Assembly (NCBI RefSeq): GCF_035046505.1
Contig: NC_089826.1
Coordinates: 5,395,036 to 5,459,035, forward strand
Length of the DNA: 64,000 nucleotides
Direction: 5' to 3'
Source: Tiliqua scincoides
Taxonomy: Eukaryota > Chordata > Lepidosauria > Squamata > Scincidae
Shown here in pieces: positions 40,950 through 52,712 of the stretch. The translations under genes were made by a program, and so were the position numbers. Under the pieces are notes generated by a model. It saw only the letters and a list, made by a program, of their open reading frames with translations. It was not told where the DNA came from and did no database searches. Numbering within the stretch: position 1 is the stretch's first letter; every line of letters starts with the position of its first letter.

Positions 40950-41467
40950 AAGAACATAAGAACAGTCCCACTGGATCAGGCCATAGGCCCATCTAGTCCA
41001 GCTTCCTGTATCTCACAGCGGCCCACCAAATGCCCCAGGGAGCACACCAGATAACAAGAGACCTGCAAGGCTTCCTGGGAATTGCAGTTAAGAACATAAG
41101 AACAGCCCCACTGGATCAGGCCACAGGCCCATCTAGTCCAGCTTCCTGTATCTCACAGCGGCCCACCAAATGCCCAGGGAGCACACCAGATAACAAGAGA
41201 CCTGCAAGGCTTCCTGGGAATTGCAGTTAAGAACATAAGAACAGCCCCACTGGATCAGGCCATAGGCCCATCTAGTCCACCTTCCTGTATCTCACAGCGG
41301 CCCACCAAATGCCCAGGGAGCACACCAGATAACAAGAGACCTGCAAGGCTTCCTGGGAATTGTAGTTAAGAACATAAGAACAGCCCCACTGGATCAGGCC
41401 ATAGGCCCATCTAGTCCAGCTTCCTGTATCTCACAGCGGCCCACCAAATACTTCAGGGAGCACACCT
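40950..41467 (-). repeat. CR1-tail tandem array, 140-bp period
   Basis: Three full units and a partial, reverse orientation, about 139-140 bp each (repeat joints near 41089, 41228 and 41367). Two of three joints carry ACTGCAATTCCCAGG instead of ACTACAATTCCCAGG. A one-base deletion (TGCCCAGG for TGCCCCAGG) is shared by two adjacent units, showing copying between neighbours. Confidence 0.92.
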
Positions 41468-42089
41468 ATAGCAGCAGATGAAAATGTATTAAAATGATAG
41501 GCACCCCCCCAATGCTTTGGGCAAATAATGAAAGTTCAGATGTACCTTTGAATCTACAAATATCTATAAAAGTCCACAAGGGTTTGTAGTGAATGTATAA
41601 TTCAGCTGGGGAGCTGGGGGGAACTGCCTGATTTTCAAAGAATTACATTTTCTTTTAAAGAAGACTAGGACTATACCGAGCTGAAACAAGCCCTGCTGTT
41701 TTGGGGTTGTTTTTTATTCTTTCTACTCTTCAAAGACGATTCAAACTCTGAATGATTTTCGATGGCTCTGTTGTCAACCCCAAGATACTTTGCAGGGGGC
41801 TGGAATCATAGCGGTTTTAAATGTCGACTCCCACACACACTTCCTTGATAAGCGCAGAGTTGTCCTTTAGAAAAGGAGTCATCTCGAACTGCCACTTGCC
41901 AGATGTATAGCAATGCTGTATTTTTATTTATATTTTATAGCAAAACTGACTTGATTTGGTGGGTATGGCCGAACCACAACTATTCACTGTCTCTCAGAAA
42001 ACAGCGTGCAATGTCACCGATGGAAATGGAACGCTATGGCCGGCAGGAAATCAGAAAACCCCAAAGAGGTAAAGAATACTTACCCTTGT
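41468..42089. other. unannotated DNA
   Basis: AT-rich, single-copy-looking; no ORF with known motif. Confidence 0.35.
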
Positions 42090-42430
42090 GTAGGCAGACT
42101 AGTCTCCAATGGATCAGGCCCAAGAAGGGGGTGGGACTGGCGGTGGTGGCAAGATTAGTGGGGGAACACGCCAATCCCAGGCCCCCTTCGCAGACAACTT
42201 GGACTTACACTAGCAATTGAGCTGGTGCGCGTTTGAGATACCCCATAGTGGTTGCTGGGGCTTACACTGGGGTAAGAGGACAAATGTCCCCTTACCCTAA
42301 GGAGACCTCCAGTAGCTGGAAAATCCCCTGTGCCTCTGCACTACCATGGGGGGAATTTAGGTTGGATGGGGCTGTAATTGTAATTTATCAACCACATTCC
42401 AAGCCTTCTGGCACAGTAGAAATGAAATTA
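42090..42430. repeat. old GC-rich interspersed repeat, unclassified
   Basis: GGTTGCTGGGGCTTACAC and CCCTTACCCTAAGGAGACCT recur in altered form near 21450 and 33710. Type unknown. Confidence 0.4.
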
Positions 42431-42439
42431 GTTTTAAGC

Positions 42440-42990
42440 ATGCTGTCGGGGCTCCTCCCAGATGCCCTGACCCCCGACTTACCTGGGAGCAGGCACCCCC
42501 CACCCAGGGTGGGGAGGCTTCATGGCCCCCAAAGGGGGCAAAGCGGGTTGGCTCACCTCAACCAGCCAGAGGGGGCTGGCAGGGCAAACAAGGAACACTG
42601 CAGGAAACAAGCCAGGATCAGGAAGGGCCTTTTCTGCCCCACCTGGAGGAAGGGGAGGGGCCAAAGGGGGCAGGCTTGCCCCATAAAACAGGGAGGCCAG
42701 GGATGAGAGGCAGTCAGTGTGAAGCAGGGAGCTGTGAGGTCAACAGCTCCTGCTCCTAGGCCAGGTTTGGCAGCTCTGCTAGGGAGGAGGACAAGGGTGC
42801 TGGAACCCCCTCTCCCTCCAGCCAATCTGAGGCCTCCCTGGGGAGGAACAAGCCTGTTCCAGGCCCCTCCAGGGGAAGGCCCCTACACATGCATTGGCTT
42901 CCTTTCTGCCCAATTCAGGATGCTGATTGTGACCTCTAGAGCCCCAAACATCTTGGGTCGCTGCATGAACAAATGAAGCTCCCTTATAAC
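42440..42990 (+). mobile_element. LTR-like fossil block, ends uncertain
   Basis: GC-rich block from about TGCTGTCGGGGCTCC, with a TATA-like CCCATAAAACAGGG near 42680 followed by a GA-rich leader-like stretch. No target-site duplication or poly(A) signal could be fixed. No coding domains. Confidence 0.3.
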
Positions 42991-43689
42991 GCATCCACCT
43001 AGGTCGGTATTATCTACATGGATCGATGGGAGCTCTCCAGGGATTTAGACAGGGTCCTTGCACGCTCCTTCCTAGTGATGCCAAACTGCACTCATCCACG
43101 ATCACCAATGGAATGGCAAGAACAAAGGCGGGAGCAAGGACCAGTTGAAGTTGAAAAACTGATGACACAGACTTGCACCCTCTTCCAGAGCCCTTCTTGG
43201 GATGGGCGGGTTATCTCGGCAGCTGTGGATTTTAAATGTATAGCCTCTTGCAGGTTTCTAAACTAATTAACAGTCTCTAATGGCTGGTGTCAAATTATCT
43301 CAAGGATAAGGCTGTTTTGGCACCGCACGTTCTTTCACACTACCATGTTTTGACAATGAACCACTTGCCTTCAAAAGGTGTTTTGACACCACAAGTTTGC
43401 GATGTACGAGCAGTTCTTTTTCAGTGCAAGTTTTCTGAAAGTAGGACAAGTCATTTTCTGCCGACATGAAGGTGGAGGTCCTACTCAGGCAAAATATTGT
43501 TAGGAATGCAGAGCAGTCCATCTCCTCATTTATATCCTGGGCTTCCTCCCAGGAGCTCAGAGCAGTGGGTTGAATCCAATCAGGTTAGGCCGATTGGGGT
43601 TGATGCTTAGGGTTCATGCATTTTGGGTTCGTTGCCACACTTTAGCTACACCACTGTTGCTTTTCTCTTAAAGTTGTACACATTGTGAT
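42991..43689. other. unannotated DNA
   Basis: Near 43540 TATATCCTGGGCTTCCTCCC and CAGGAGCTCAGAGCAGTGG look like a reversed SINE tail remnant. Nothing else recognised. Confidence 0.35.
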
Positions 43690-44310
43690 AAATCAATTTC
43701 TGGCAACATACAAATATCAATCAGTAGCTCTCATCTGATTTCAACAGAAAGAACCAAAGCCAGCAATTAAGCTCATTAACAGTTATTTCCCTCCCCCTTT
43801 TTTTTGGTTTAAAGCGACATGCTTTATTTTCAAATGTTTCCACATTTAATCCAAACTACTTAGACGCAGTCTAAACCCTGTTCCTTTTGGGATTAAGTTC
43901 CACTTTATTGTTTGAATCCTGGCAAATGCCAAGACCACAGCCTGTCTTGTGCACCAGCAGAGGACCAAACTGAGATGCTTTTCTTTCCCCCATATGACTT
44001 TGCTTCAGAAGGAAATCTTGAAACCAAGGAAGCATCAATACCTTCAGAGCCTTTTATACAAGGACCCCCTAAAAATATCAAAAACAAAATGAAGCAGGCA
44101 AGAGAAAGACTCAAAAAAATGCATCACAAATATCTCACGGAACAGGCAATTGGTGTCCCGTGCATTTCTTCCCATCGTTCGTTTGCAACAAAAATTCAGG
44201 GACAGGTGTAGCCCAATTAAGCTCAAAAGTTCACAGGCCTTCAGACGAGTGATTATCGCATAAGAAGAATAATTATGCATTATTATCGCATAATGCATAA
44301 TACTTTGATG
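43690..44310. promoter_or_regulatory. candidate conserved non-coding element
   Basis: Unique sequence with CTCATTAACAGTTATTTCC, CACTTTATTGTTTGAATCC and the 30-base hairpin at 44272-44301 (ATTATGCATTAT arms). ORFs on both strands overlap it and are likely chance. Confidence 0.33.
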
Positions 44311-44566
44311 CATTAGTTCCTCCCTCCCAGACTGTTCTGAGTGCCAAACATTAAAAATAAAATACATCACCAGCCAAAATGGGAGGTGGGGGGGGAGTGA
44401 GTAAGATGACCTGTAGCTATGAAGTACAATCAAATGGAGATTTAAAAAGAATGGTGATAAAAAGCAGAGGATAAGGCAATAAGCATACACCAAAGATGGC
44501 ATCCCACCATCTCAGCTCTCAACAAAGGTTGCTATTGACACTACCCCGAAGAGGAAGGATTGTACA

Positions 44567-44960
44567 CAAGAACATAAGATTAGCCCTGCTGGATCAGGCC
44601 AAAGGCCCATCTCGGCCAGCTTCCTGTATCTCACAGTGGCCCACCAAATGCCTGAGGGAGCTCACAGGACAACAGACGCAACCTGTGGCCTGGTGCCCTC
44701 CCTGCACCTGGCAACTAGAGGCAGCCTGCCTCTAAAACCAAGAGCTTGCACATACCTACTATGACTTGTAACCTGTAATGAACTTCTCCTCCAGAAATTT
44801 GTCCAATCCCCTCTTAAAGGCACCCAGGCAAGATGCCATCCCTACTTCTTGTGGCAAAGAATTCCACAGACCAACCACACACTGAGTAAAGAAATATTTT
44901 CTTCTGTCTGTCCTAACTCTGCCAACACTCATCTTTTGTGGCTGTCCCCTGGTTCTGGTG
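44567..44960 (-). mobile_element. CR1 3' end fragment
   Basis: Minus-strand CR1 C-terminus (TRTRGQPQKMSVGRVRTDRR, KYFFTQCVVGLWNSLPQEV, AFKRGLDKFLEEKFITGYKS stop) and 3' UTR of the same diverged subfamily as 3748-3915. Confidence 0.88.
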
Positions 44961-45046
44961 CTGAATGGCGGAGCACTGGCTTTTTTACAGAAGGCCAAGG
45001 TCTGGTCCTTGTCCTCTCTTGTTAAGCTACACCAGGTGTTTGGAAA

Positions 45047-45289
45047 CAGTAGCTTAGCTGGAAGGGGTGCAAAGTGCTTACTTTTGCAGGCATCTCATTG
45101 TGCCGTGCAAGCGACCCCTCTCCCTCCCCTTTGGAGCCATTCTGGGCCACTAGAGCCAAACGAAGGCATACTCCGTTTTGCCCTAGCAGTCCAGAATGGC
45201 TCTGAAGAGGAGAGGGAAGGGCCGCTTGCACAGCACGGTGAGGTGCCTGCGAAACTTAGTGCTTTGCACCCCCTCTAGCTACACTACTG
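45047..45289. mobile_element. hAT-B foldback transposon, whole
   Basis: Termini CAGTAGCTTAGCTGGAAGG and CCCTCTAGCTACACTACTG; duplication TTTGGAAA / CTTGGAAA, one mismatch. Confidence 0.87.
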
Positions 45290-45562
45290 CTTGGAAAGAT
45301 CTCCGTCTTGAGTAGCTGGAGAGCCCCTGCCACTTGGAATAGGCAGTCCCAGCCAAGACAGGCCAAGTGAGTCACTCTGTGCAAGGCAGCTTTGCATGCT
45401 GAGAATGACAGGGTAATGTTCGTGGACTTGCCAGGTTGCTAGCCAAGAGCCATGCTGTCTCTTTAAAAAGTGACCACAGATGCTCTTGCTCCTTCCACAC
45501 CCTTTTGACCAGTCCCTGCCTGCTGGGCCAAACAGGACTCTGGATTTTCATTCAGCTTCTTC
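45290..45562. other. unannotated DNA
   Basis: Nothing recognised. Confidence 0.4.
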
Positions 45563-45965
45563 TTGGCAACCTTCAGTCTCAAAAGACTCTGGTATCGCGC
45601 TCTGAAAGGTAGTTCTGGAACAGCGTCTAGTGTGGCTGAAAAGGCCAATTCGGGAGTGACAATCCCTTCCACACTGGGAGCTTGTTCAGTCTGTCCCTAG
45701 TCTGTCTCCCTGGCTATGGGCCTTCCTTCTTTGCCTCTTAGCCTCAGTCTGTTGGCCAAGTGTCTCTTCAAACTGGGGAAGGCCATGCTGCGCAGCCTGC
45801 CTCCAAGCGGGCCGCTCAGAGGCCAGGGTTTCCCACCTGTTGAGGTCCACTCCTAAGGCCTTCAGATCCCTCTTGCAGATGTCTTTGTATCACAGCTGTG
45901 GTCTACCTGTAGGGCACTTTCCTTGCACGAGTTCACCATAGAGGAGATCCTTTGGGATCCGGCCA
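45563..45965 (-). mobile_element. RTE-like LINE, 3' fragment 6
   Basis: Reverse copy from CTTGGCAACCTTCAGTCTC to GGGATCCGGCCA; coding is broken by several changes but the Cys/His and WETLASERPA regions are recognisable. Confidence 0.87.
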
Positions 45966-46806
45966 GCTACTGAGGCAGATAATATAATAGGGAGATGACT
46001 GGGAGAAGATGCTGCCATTGACATGTCTTGAGTGCTTCTTGAAACAGAGGACTCTTGTAGCCCATATCATCTAACTTTTTCTGGATCATCTGAAGGCAGA
46101 GCTTCAGGGAGGGGGGTTAGATTCTGAATTAAAGGGGCCAAGAGCCATCCCAGACCGCATTACCAGGTGTGCTTTTCAGACCCACAATTCGGAAGCACTG
46201 GGCTAGACCATTTTGGATGTGGTGACAAGTAAAGGGTGTGCAGGACCACCATCATCCTGGAGAAAAGTTGCTCATCAAATGTCTTTTGGCTTCCTTGAAA
46301 TCCCTTAGATGGGACTTCACCCAGCCAGAAACCTCGACATTCATTTCGCTGAAACTGTCTGGCAGCTCCGAGCAAGTTCACTCTGAATGCCAGCAATGTG
46401 GGCTGATCTGATTTGTTTCCATTTGGGGGCTTCATTAACATGCTCCCTGATGTCTCGCCCATCAAATCATCTTCTCCTCCCTACCGCTAGCCAGATGTTT
46501 TCATGTGCTTGATTCTCTCTTCCCCCAAATTCACAGCCTCCCTGAGTTATAAGATGGTTCCTTGTTTTGTTTAGTAGCTGCAGGCAAGGCTAGGAGGCAT
46601 CCCTGAGCTTAGCTTGGCAACAACTAAGTAATTGTCAGTGCCTTCTGTTTTGTTTTCCTTAAGTTTAGAGAGCACCGGGCTCCAGTTTCAAAGATGCTAA
46701 GCTGAAAGTTCTTCATTTATCATCATACATTCTCAGAGGTCTTTGAGAAAGGACCTTAAAAGCAACAGTTCTTTTTAAGGGCTGGTGTGGTCCTTCTGCT
46801 TAAGAA
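45966..46806. other. non-repeat DNA
   Basis: No transposon ends; 46160-46465 has a 101-codon minus-strand frame without known motif. 46470-46740 looks single copy. Confidence 0.35.
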
Positions 46807-47258
46807 CAGGGGTGCCCAAACCCCGGCCCTGGGGCCACTTGCAGCCCTCGAGGCCACTCAATGCGGCCCTCAGGGAGCCCCCAGTCTTTAATGAGCCTCT
46901 GGTCCTCCGGAGATTTGTTGGAGCCCACCCTGGCCCGATGCAACTGCTCTCAGCATGAGAGTGACAGTATGACCTCTTGCATGAGCTACGGGCCAAGGGC
47001 TCCCTCCACTGCTTGCTGTTTCACATCTGTGATGCAGTAGTGACAGCAAAGGAAAGGCCAGCCTTGCTTTGTGCAAGGCCTTTATAGGCCTTGAGTTATT
47101 TCAAGACCTTCATTCATTCATATAAGTTCATCTTTAATATATTCAATTATGTAAATTTATTCAAATTTTAAATGTAAATTAATTCTTTCCCCCACAGCCC
47201 CCAACACAGTGTCTGAGAGACTATGTGGCCCTCCTGCCAAAAACTTTGGACACCCCTG
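46807..47258 (-). mobile_element. hAT-A non-autonomous transposon, whole
   Basis: Termini CAGGGGTGCCCAAAC and TTTGGACACCCCTG; flanks CTTAAGAA / CTTCAGAA (seven of eight) with one extra G at the right border. Confidence 0.9.
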
Positions 47259-47267
47259 GCTTCAGAA

Positions 47268-47645
47268 CATAAGAACAGCCCCACTGGATCAGGCCATAGG
47301 CCCATCTAGTCCAGCTTCCTGTATCTCACAGCGGCCCACCAAATGCCCCAGGGAGCACACCAGATAACAAGAGACCTGCAAGGCCTCCTGGGAATTGTAG
47401 TTAAGAACATAAGAACAGCCCCACTGGCTCAGGCCATAGGCCCATCTAGTCCAGCTTCCTGTATCTCACAGCGGCCCACCAAATGCCCCAGGGAGCACAC
47501 CAGATAACAAGAGACCTGCAAGGCCTCCTGGGAATTGTAGTTAAGAACATAAGAACAGCCCCACTGGCTCAGGCCATAGGCCCATCTAGTCCAGCTTCCT
47601 GTATCTCACAGTGGCCCACCAAATGCCCCAGGGAGCACACCAGAT
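47268..47645 (-). repeat. CR1-tail tandem array, 140-bp period
   Basis: Three reverse units starting AACATAAGAACAGCCCCACT; joints near 47401 and 47541 carry the reversed CCTGGGAATTGTAGT word. Units two and three share GGCTCAGG in place of GGATCAGG. Confidence 0.92.
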
Positions 47646-48034
47646 TCTAGGGAACGCTCTTTGGATGTCTTATGTCCACTTTGCTCAGTTTTTTTTCCCC
47701 TGATGGATGCATATTATCCATGTACAATTGTCCATTTATGATGGACTAGATTAGTACTAAGTTTTCTAAAGCTTTCTGAATAAATATTGTTTTAAAAGGT
47801 ATGCTTGGGTTGGGCCTTTGGTCAAACTGCACCTTGGCTGCTTTTCTGAGCTCAGAAGGTTTCATTCAATGATTCTGAATGTTGTATATTACCAAATAGA
47901 GGGGGGGGAAGCAGCAGGATGACCCATATTAAGCTGTTTCAGAAGGATGAACTTGAAATAGCCCAATTCAATTTCTGGGGACAATTTGGATGTCAGGTTC
48001 CTTGAATGATCCAGCAGCAATCAAGGTTCTGAGC
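47646..48034. other. unannotated DNA
   Basis: AT-rich; nothing recognised. Confidence 0.4.
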
Positions 48035-48193
48035 TATCTGTGATGGATCAGGAGAGAGATCTTGAGGTGCTGGTGGACAACTCAATGAAAGGGTCGACCC
48101 AGTGTGTGGCAGCAGTGAAGAAGGTCAATTCCATGCTCGGGATCGTTTAAAAAAGGGATTGAGAACTAAACAGTGAATATTATTATTTGCTCC
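48035..48193 (+). mobile_element. CR1 LINE internal fragment
   Basis: Encodes RDLEVLVDNSMKGSTQCVAA, VKKVNSMLGIV then, past a stop, IEN-TVNIII. This matches the CR1 region just upstream of MVRPHLEYCVQFWSP, so it is an internal rather than a 3' fragment. A foldback element follows immediately. Confidence 0.8.
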
Positions 48194-48204
48194 GAATATT
48201 CCCA

Positions 48205-48340
48205 CTCCGCAGGACTCCCCAAGCCTCCAACCGTGTAAAGATAACAATTGGAAACCACTTCCAGTTTCATGATCAAAAACAGGAAGTGGTTTCTGATAAT
48301 TATTTTTATACAATCAGAGACCTGGGGAGCCTTGAGGAGG
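48205..48340. mobile_element. imperfect foldback, possible MITE
   Basis: GGAAACCACTTCCAGTTT pairs with AAACAGGAAGTGGTTTC, and pairing extends outward to GACTCCCCAAGCC / ACCTGGGGAGCC, arms of about 60 bases around CATGATCA. Termini and superfamily not clear. Confidence 0.6.
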
Positions 48341-48498
48341 AGTCTATGGGGCTCCCCACACCTCCAGGAGCCCTGTGATGATTAAGTAAAAAAAACAAAA
48401 CCCTTCTGACTGCAGAAGTGGCACGATCCTGGGGATTGCATTGTTGCCACTGTCCTGCCCCCACAAACATTTAAGTGATTCCCAACTCCTCCTCCTCC

Positions 48499-49001
48499 CA
48501 AACAACACAGTCCTGGAACGTGCTGGAATCCCTAGCATGTATGCACTGCTGAAACAGAGACGCCTGCATTGGCTCGGTCATGTCGTGAGAATGGATGATG
48601 GCCGGATCCCAAAGGATCTCCTCTATGGAGAACTCGTGCAAGGAAAGCACCCTACAGGTAGACCACAGCTGCGATACAAGGACATCTGCAAGAGGGATCT
48701 GAAGGCCTTAGGAGTGGACCTCAACAAGTGGGAAACCCTGGCCTCTGAGCAGCCCGCTTGGAGGCAGGCTGCGCAGCATGGCCTTTCCCAGTTTGAAGAG
48801 ACACTTTGCCAACACTCTGAGGCTAAGAGGCAAAGAAGGAAGGCCCATAGCCAGGGAGACAGACCAGGGACAGACTGCACTTGCTCCCAGTGTGGAAGGG
48901 ACTGTCACTCCTGAATCGGCCTTTTCAGCCACACTAGACGCTGTTCCAGAACCACCTTTCAGAGCGCGATACCAGAGTCTTTCGAGACTGAAGGTTGCCA
49001 A
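48499..49001 (+). mobile_element. RTE-like LINE, 3' fragment 7
   Basis: Frame PNNTVLERAGIPSMYALLKQ, RRLHWLGHVVRM ... CTCSQCGRDCHS, ending at TGA by the same CpG-type change as fragment 1. The 3' end GGTTGCCAA is intact. Confidence 0.9.
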
Positions 49002-49216
49002 TACAACTCCTCCATAGGAGTTTTGGGAACCACTGCTCTAAGTATTGGAGACAACATGTCAGTTCCCTTAAATCTAACGTTTCCAGATGAATATCACCCC
49101 TGAAAACTGAAAGGAAGCCTAATACCCTCCCTCATGTCTCTACCCATTTGAGAGGTGGGATTATCCTGATGAGGGCAAACAGAAAAGGGAATAATGCCAA
49201 GTTTGTTCTACTAAAT

Positions 49217-49540
49217 CAATGGTTCCCGACCTGGGGTACATGTACCCCAAGGGGTACTTGCTAGTACCTTCAAGGGTACTAAAAAAAGAATGGTGGAAAA
49301 AGGCAGGGCTGGCATTCTTGCCAGGGAGGAAGGAAGGCAGCTAGCTGGCTACGAAAGCCTTACCACCTGCTAGTTTCTGGTCATCAAATTGTGTATTATC
49401 AGTTAAGGCTCAGTAGCTAAAAACATATAAACCTGAACAGCAACTATATTAAACACAAACATTTTGCTTATATGAAGGGTACAATTTATGGAAATGGACT
49501 GCCAAGGGGTATGCAAGCGAATAAACATTGGGAACTATCT
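49217..49540 (+). mobile_element. hAT-G non-autonomous element
   Basis: Starts CAATGGTTCCCGACCTGGGG and ends AACATTGGGAACTAT, inverted termini of a CARTGGTTCCC hAT type. Interior has repeated GGGGTAC words. Target duplication not resolved. Confidence 0.65.
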
Positions 49541-50513
49541 AGACATCAGATGGAGGGGGGAAACAAGCTGTGCGGCCGCACTTGTATCTAGCTTGAACTT
49601 CAGAAAACCCAAATGCCACCTCTGGGTGTGCTGCAGGTGCCCTTCACTGTTGATAATTAAGCATTAGATATTAATTTTTGTGTGCAGCTTAATTTGTAGG
49701 CGTCACTTAAAGCGGCACTGAAAGAGAGTATTAAAAAAAATAACCCCTCAAAAAAAATCTGTTCTCTGTTTTGCTTGTTCGTTCTTCTTTTTCTTTATGC
49801 TCTTGGCTTGCTAAACTTTTTTTAACACATCAAGCAAAAAAAAAAAAAAAAAGTGGCGTCTTTTTTCCCACCCTACTGCTGTTATGTTCAATGCGATACT
49901 AGGTAACAGCAATTTTCGCCATTGTCAAGCCACAAGAATGAAGTCACCAATATCAGGAGACGGCACCCCTCCCCGTCGCCTTTTTTTTGCCAGAGGTTCT
50001 CCAACAGATCCGTGCAACAAAAAGCAATGAGAGAAAGCCTCATTAACAACTTTCCCCTTTTTGTGTGTGTAAGAATAGCTTGATGGGAAAGGGTAGTTGA
50101 ACAGTAAACCTGTTCTGCGGGCAAGAACGTCAAAACCCCTAATCCCTTGATTGGAGTTCTTACTTGTTTAAATTGGGAAACATTACATTATGATTCAAAG
50201 TCTTGAAAAGGCAGGAGGAGAGAAAATACAGGGGCACAATCATCTTCGGAGGGGGGATAAAAGACTCAAGATACTTAAATAGCAAAAAAAAAAAAAAAAA
50301 AAAAGACTTTCATGTGGTTTTTGGAATTACTTTTTCTTGTGGATTGTAAAGTCCCTGCCACATTTTAGCCTGACGGAGCCAACCTTGCTCAGAGGATGCT
50401 GGGAGGGGTAGAAAAAAAACACTCCTTCCTGTTTTTCTCTCTGAAATGAGCAGTGCTACAGACAGGTTGGAGGGGCTTCCAAATATACCTCCCTTCAAAT
50501 TGCCACTCCTGGT
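49541..50513. promoter_or_regulatory. non-repeat DNA with candidate regulatory block
   Basis: 49640-50180 (GATAATTAAGCATTAG, GCAGCTTAATTTG) is unique-looking, with A-runs at 49835 and 50284. Remaining frames unsupported. Confidence 0.27.
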
Positions 50514-51213
50514 CAATTAAGAAGCTGACGGAACATACCAAGATCCAGGTCTACAGAGCTTGCGTCCTGAGTACACAGCTTGCGTCCTGTACTGCGTTCT
50601 GTACTGCAGCAAGTCATGGACTCTTCGCTCACAACAGGAGAGGAAACTGAACGCTTTCCACATGCGCTGCCTCCGACGCATCCTCAGCATCACCTGGCAG
50701 GACAAAGTTCCAAACAACACAGTCCTGGAATGAGCTGGAATCCCCAGCGTGTATGCACTGCTGAAACAGAGACGCCTGCGTTGGCTCGGTCATGTTGTGA
50801 GAATGGATGATGGCTGGATCTCAAAGGATCTCCTCTATGGAGAACTCGTGCAAGGAAAGCGCCCTACAGGTAGACCACAGCTGCACTACAAGGACATCTG
50901 CAAGAGAGATCTGAAGGCCTTAGGAGTGGACCCCAACAGGTGGGAAACCCTGGCCTCTGAGCGGCCCGCTTGGAGGCAGGCTGTGCAGCATGGCCTCTTC
51001 CAGTTTGAAGAGACACTTGGCCAACAGACCGAGGCAAAGAGGCAAAGAAGGAAGGCCCGTAGCCAGGGAGACAGACCAGGGACAGACTGCACTTGCTCCC
51101 AGTGTGGAAGGGATTGTCACTCCCGAATTGGCCTTTTCAGCCACACTAGACGCTGTTCCAGAACCACCTTTCAGAGTGTGATACCAGAGTCTTTCGAGAC
51201 TGAAGGTTGCCAA
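50514..51213 (+). mobile_element. RTE-like LINE, 3' fragment 8
   Basis: Starts TTAAGAAGCTGACGGAAC (KKLTEHTKIQVYRACVLST), has an internal ~20-base duplication at CTTGCGTCCTG, a TGA after TVLE, then an open frame from YALLKQRRLRWLGHVVRM through CTCSQCGRDCHSRIGLFSH to terminal ESFETEGCQ and beyond into flank (HGMALPLGH). Confidence 0.9.
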
Positions 51214-51235
51214 CATGGCATGGCATTGCCTTTGG

Positions 51236-51579
51236 GGCACTAGGGTTTGCATCACCTGGTGCGGGAAGCCAGTATGTCAGCCCCATGATGGACCTCCTCT
51301 TATGCAGTGGGTGGGGCAACACCCTGGGTAGTGAGTGTGGTGATATGTCATTGCCCCATCCCTGCTGGTTTTTTAGGCTATAACTTTGATCAAATGGAGA
51401 TATTTCAACATGGTTTGTTTCATTGCATTCTGCATGAAATTGCACATTGAAAGATATATAACATGATGGTTTTTGAAAATACCTTGATTTTAAAAATTTT
51501 GGCCAGTAGTGGTGTCACCCCCCCAGGTGTGTCACCTGGTGCGTCCCACACCCCCCGCACTGCCTTAGTGATGCCACTG
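51236..51579 (-). mobile_element. hAT-C transposon, uninterrupted
   Basis: CACTAGGGTTTGCATCACC at left, CCTTAGTGATGCCACTG at right. Serves as the empty reference for the nested copies at 24562 and 27531. No ORF. Confidence 0.8.
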
Positions 51580-52311
51580 TACCAAGCTGAGCGACACTCC
51601 AGAGAGCCTCCGCAGAAGATCTCAGGAGGTCGAACTGGGAGTGTATGACTGTGTGAAAGTGTGAGTGTGTGTGTCATCAGCCCCCCTTTGCCCCCTCCTA
51701 CTTTGAGCTGAACATTTTCATTTGAGAATGTTCAGCTGTGTCATCAACCAGGGCCATCAGCCACCAGGTTAAACAACTGGCGTAAAACACAGGAGAGCCT
51801 GTGAAAAAGCTGGGAACTCATGAGTGAATTCAATTGCTTAAATGGGACCAAGTTTTATCATCTAGAAGGGAACGTTTCCTTAAAGGAACAAATGAAATAT
51901 GGCCCACAAAGAAGAAATCACTGCAGCTCCTGAACAAGATGAAAGGCAGCCAAAGCCCGTAAGCAAAAGTGAAAAGATTTGGTCCCGGTGATTGAAACAA
52001 ACGCAACCGAAGCACAGTCCCGCCTGCCCCACAAGATCTTCATATTCCCCATGCTCTGAAAAATATAAATACGCTACACAAATATTGCATTAAACCATCT
52101 GGCAAAGAACGTTCCCTTTGTAACCATTTGGAAAAATAAATAGCTATGCAGGCAAATTAACGCCTGTGACAAAATAAAGCTGTTAAGAGACTGCAAGTTA
52201 CTTACTTGCAGCTTTGGTGCTTTCAGTGTAACAGTTAATGAGCAGAAAGACCTGAGTTGATGCCTTTGTCTCCTTCCCCACCTCTTTGCAGTGATGAAAG
52301 AAAAAAATTGG
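51580..52311. promoter_or_regulatory. non-repeat DNA with candidate regulatory block
   Basis: (GTGT)n-like run at 51650-51675; 51830-52300 is unique AT-rich sequence. Function unknown. Confidence 0.25.
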
Positions 52312-52404
52312 CAGCCCAATCCTATGCATGTCTACTCAGAAGTAAGTGTCATTAGAGTCCATGGGGCTTACTCCCAGGAAAGTGTGGTTCGGATTGGGCT
52401 GTAA
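52312..52404. mobile_element. AATCCTA-type MITE
   Basis: GCAGCCCAATCCTATGCATG to GTTCGGATTGGGCTGTAAG, one of the better preserved copies. Confidence 0.78.
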
Positions 52405-52712
52405 GTTGTCAATTCAGTTCAATAAGCAAGTTTGGCCTACATTCTCGCATTAATTTTTAAACCCACCTCATCGGAGTGGGACTGATGTATTTTCAAAGTG
52501 TTGCTGAGTGGGATGAGATCCAAAGACTTTGCAGTCACATAATGCCCCACTGGTAGAGTAAAAATAACTATTTTACTTATTTTATTTTATAGAGCATTTT
52601 TAACCATTCAAAGTTCACGGAAAGACTCACACCTATACAGAAGTGTTTTTAGCCCTATGATGCTGATTTGCTGATTGGGGGGTGGGCTGATGCAGAATGT
52701 CTTTACTTGTTG
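52405..52712. other. unannotated DNA
   Basis: Nothing recognised. Confidence 0.4.

Noticed and set aside
42233-42706. 157-codon plus-strand ORF
   Set aside because: Lies across two GC-rich repeat-like blocks, with an overlapping minus-strand ORF and no recognisable domain.
44044-44502. 152-codon minus-strand ORF
   Set aside because: AT-rich, hydrophobic by composition, overlapped by a plus-strand ORF and by the hairpin at 44272; no domain seen.
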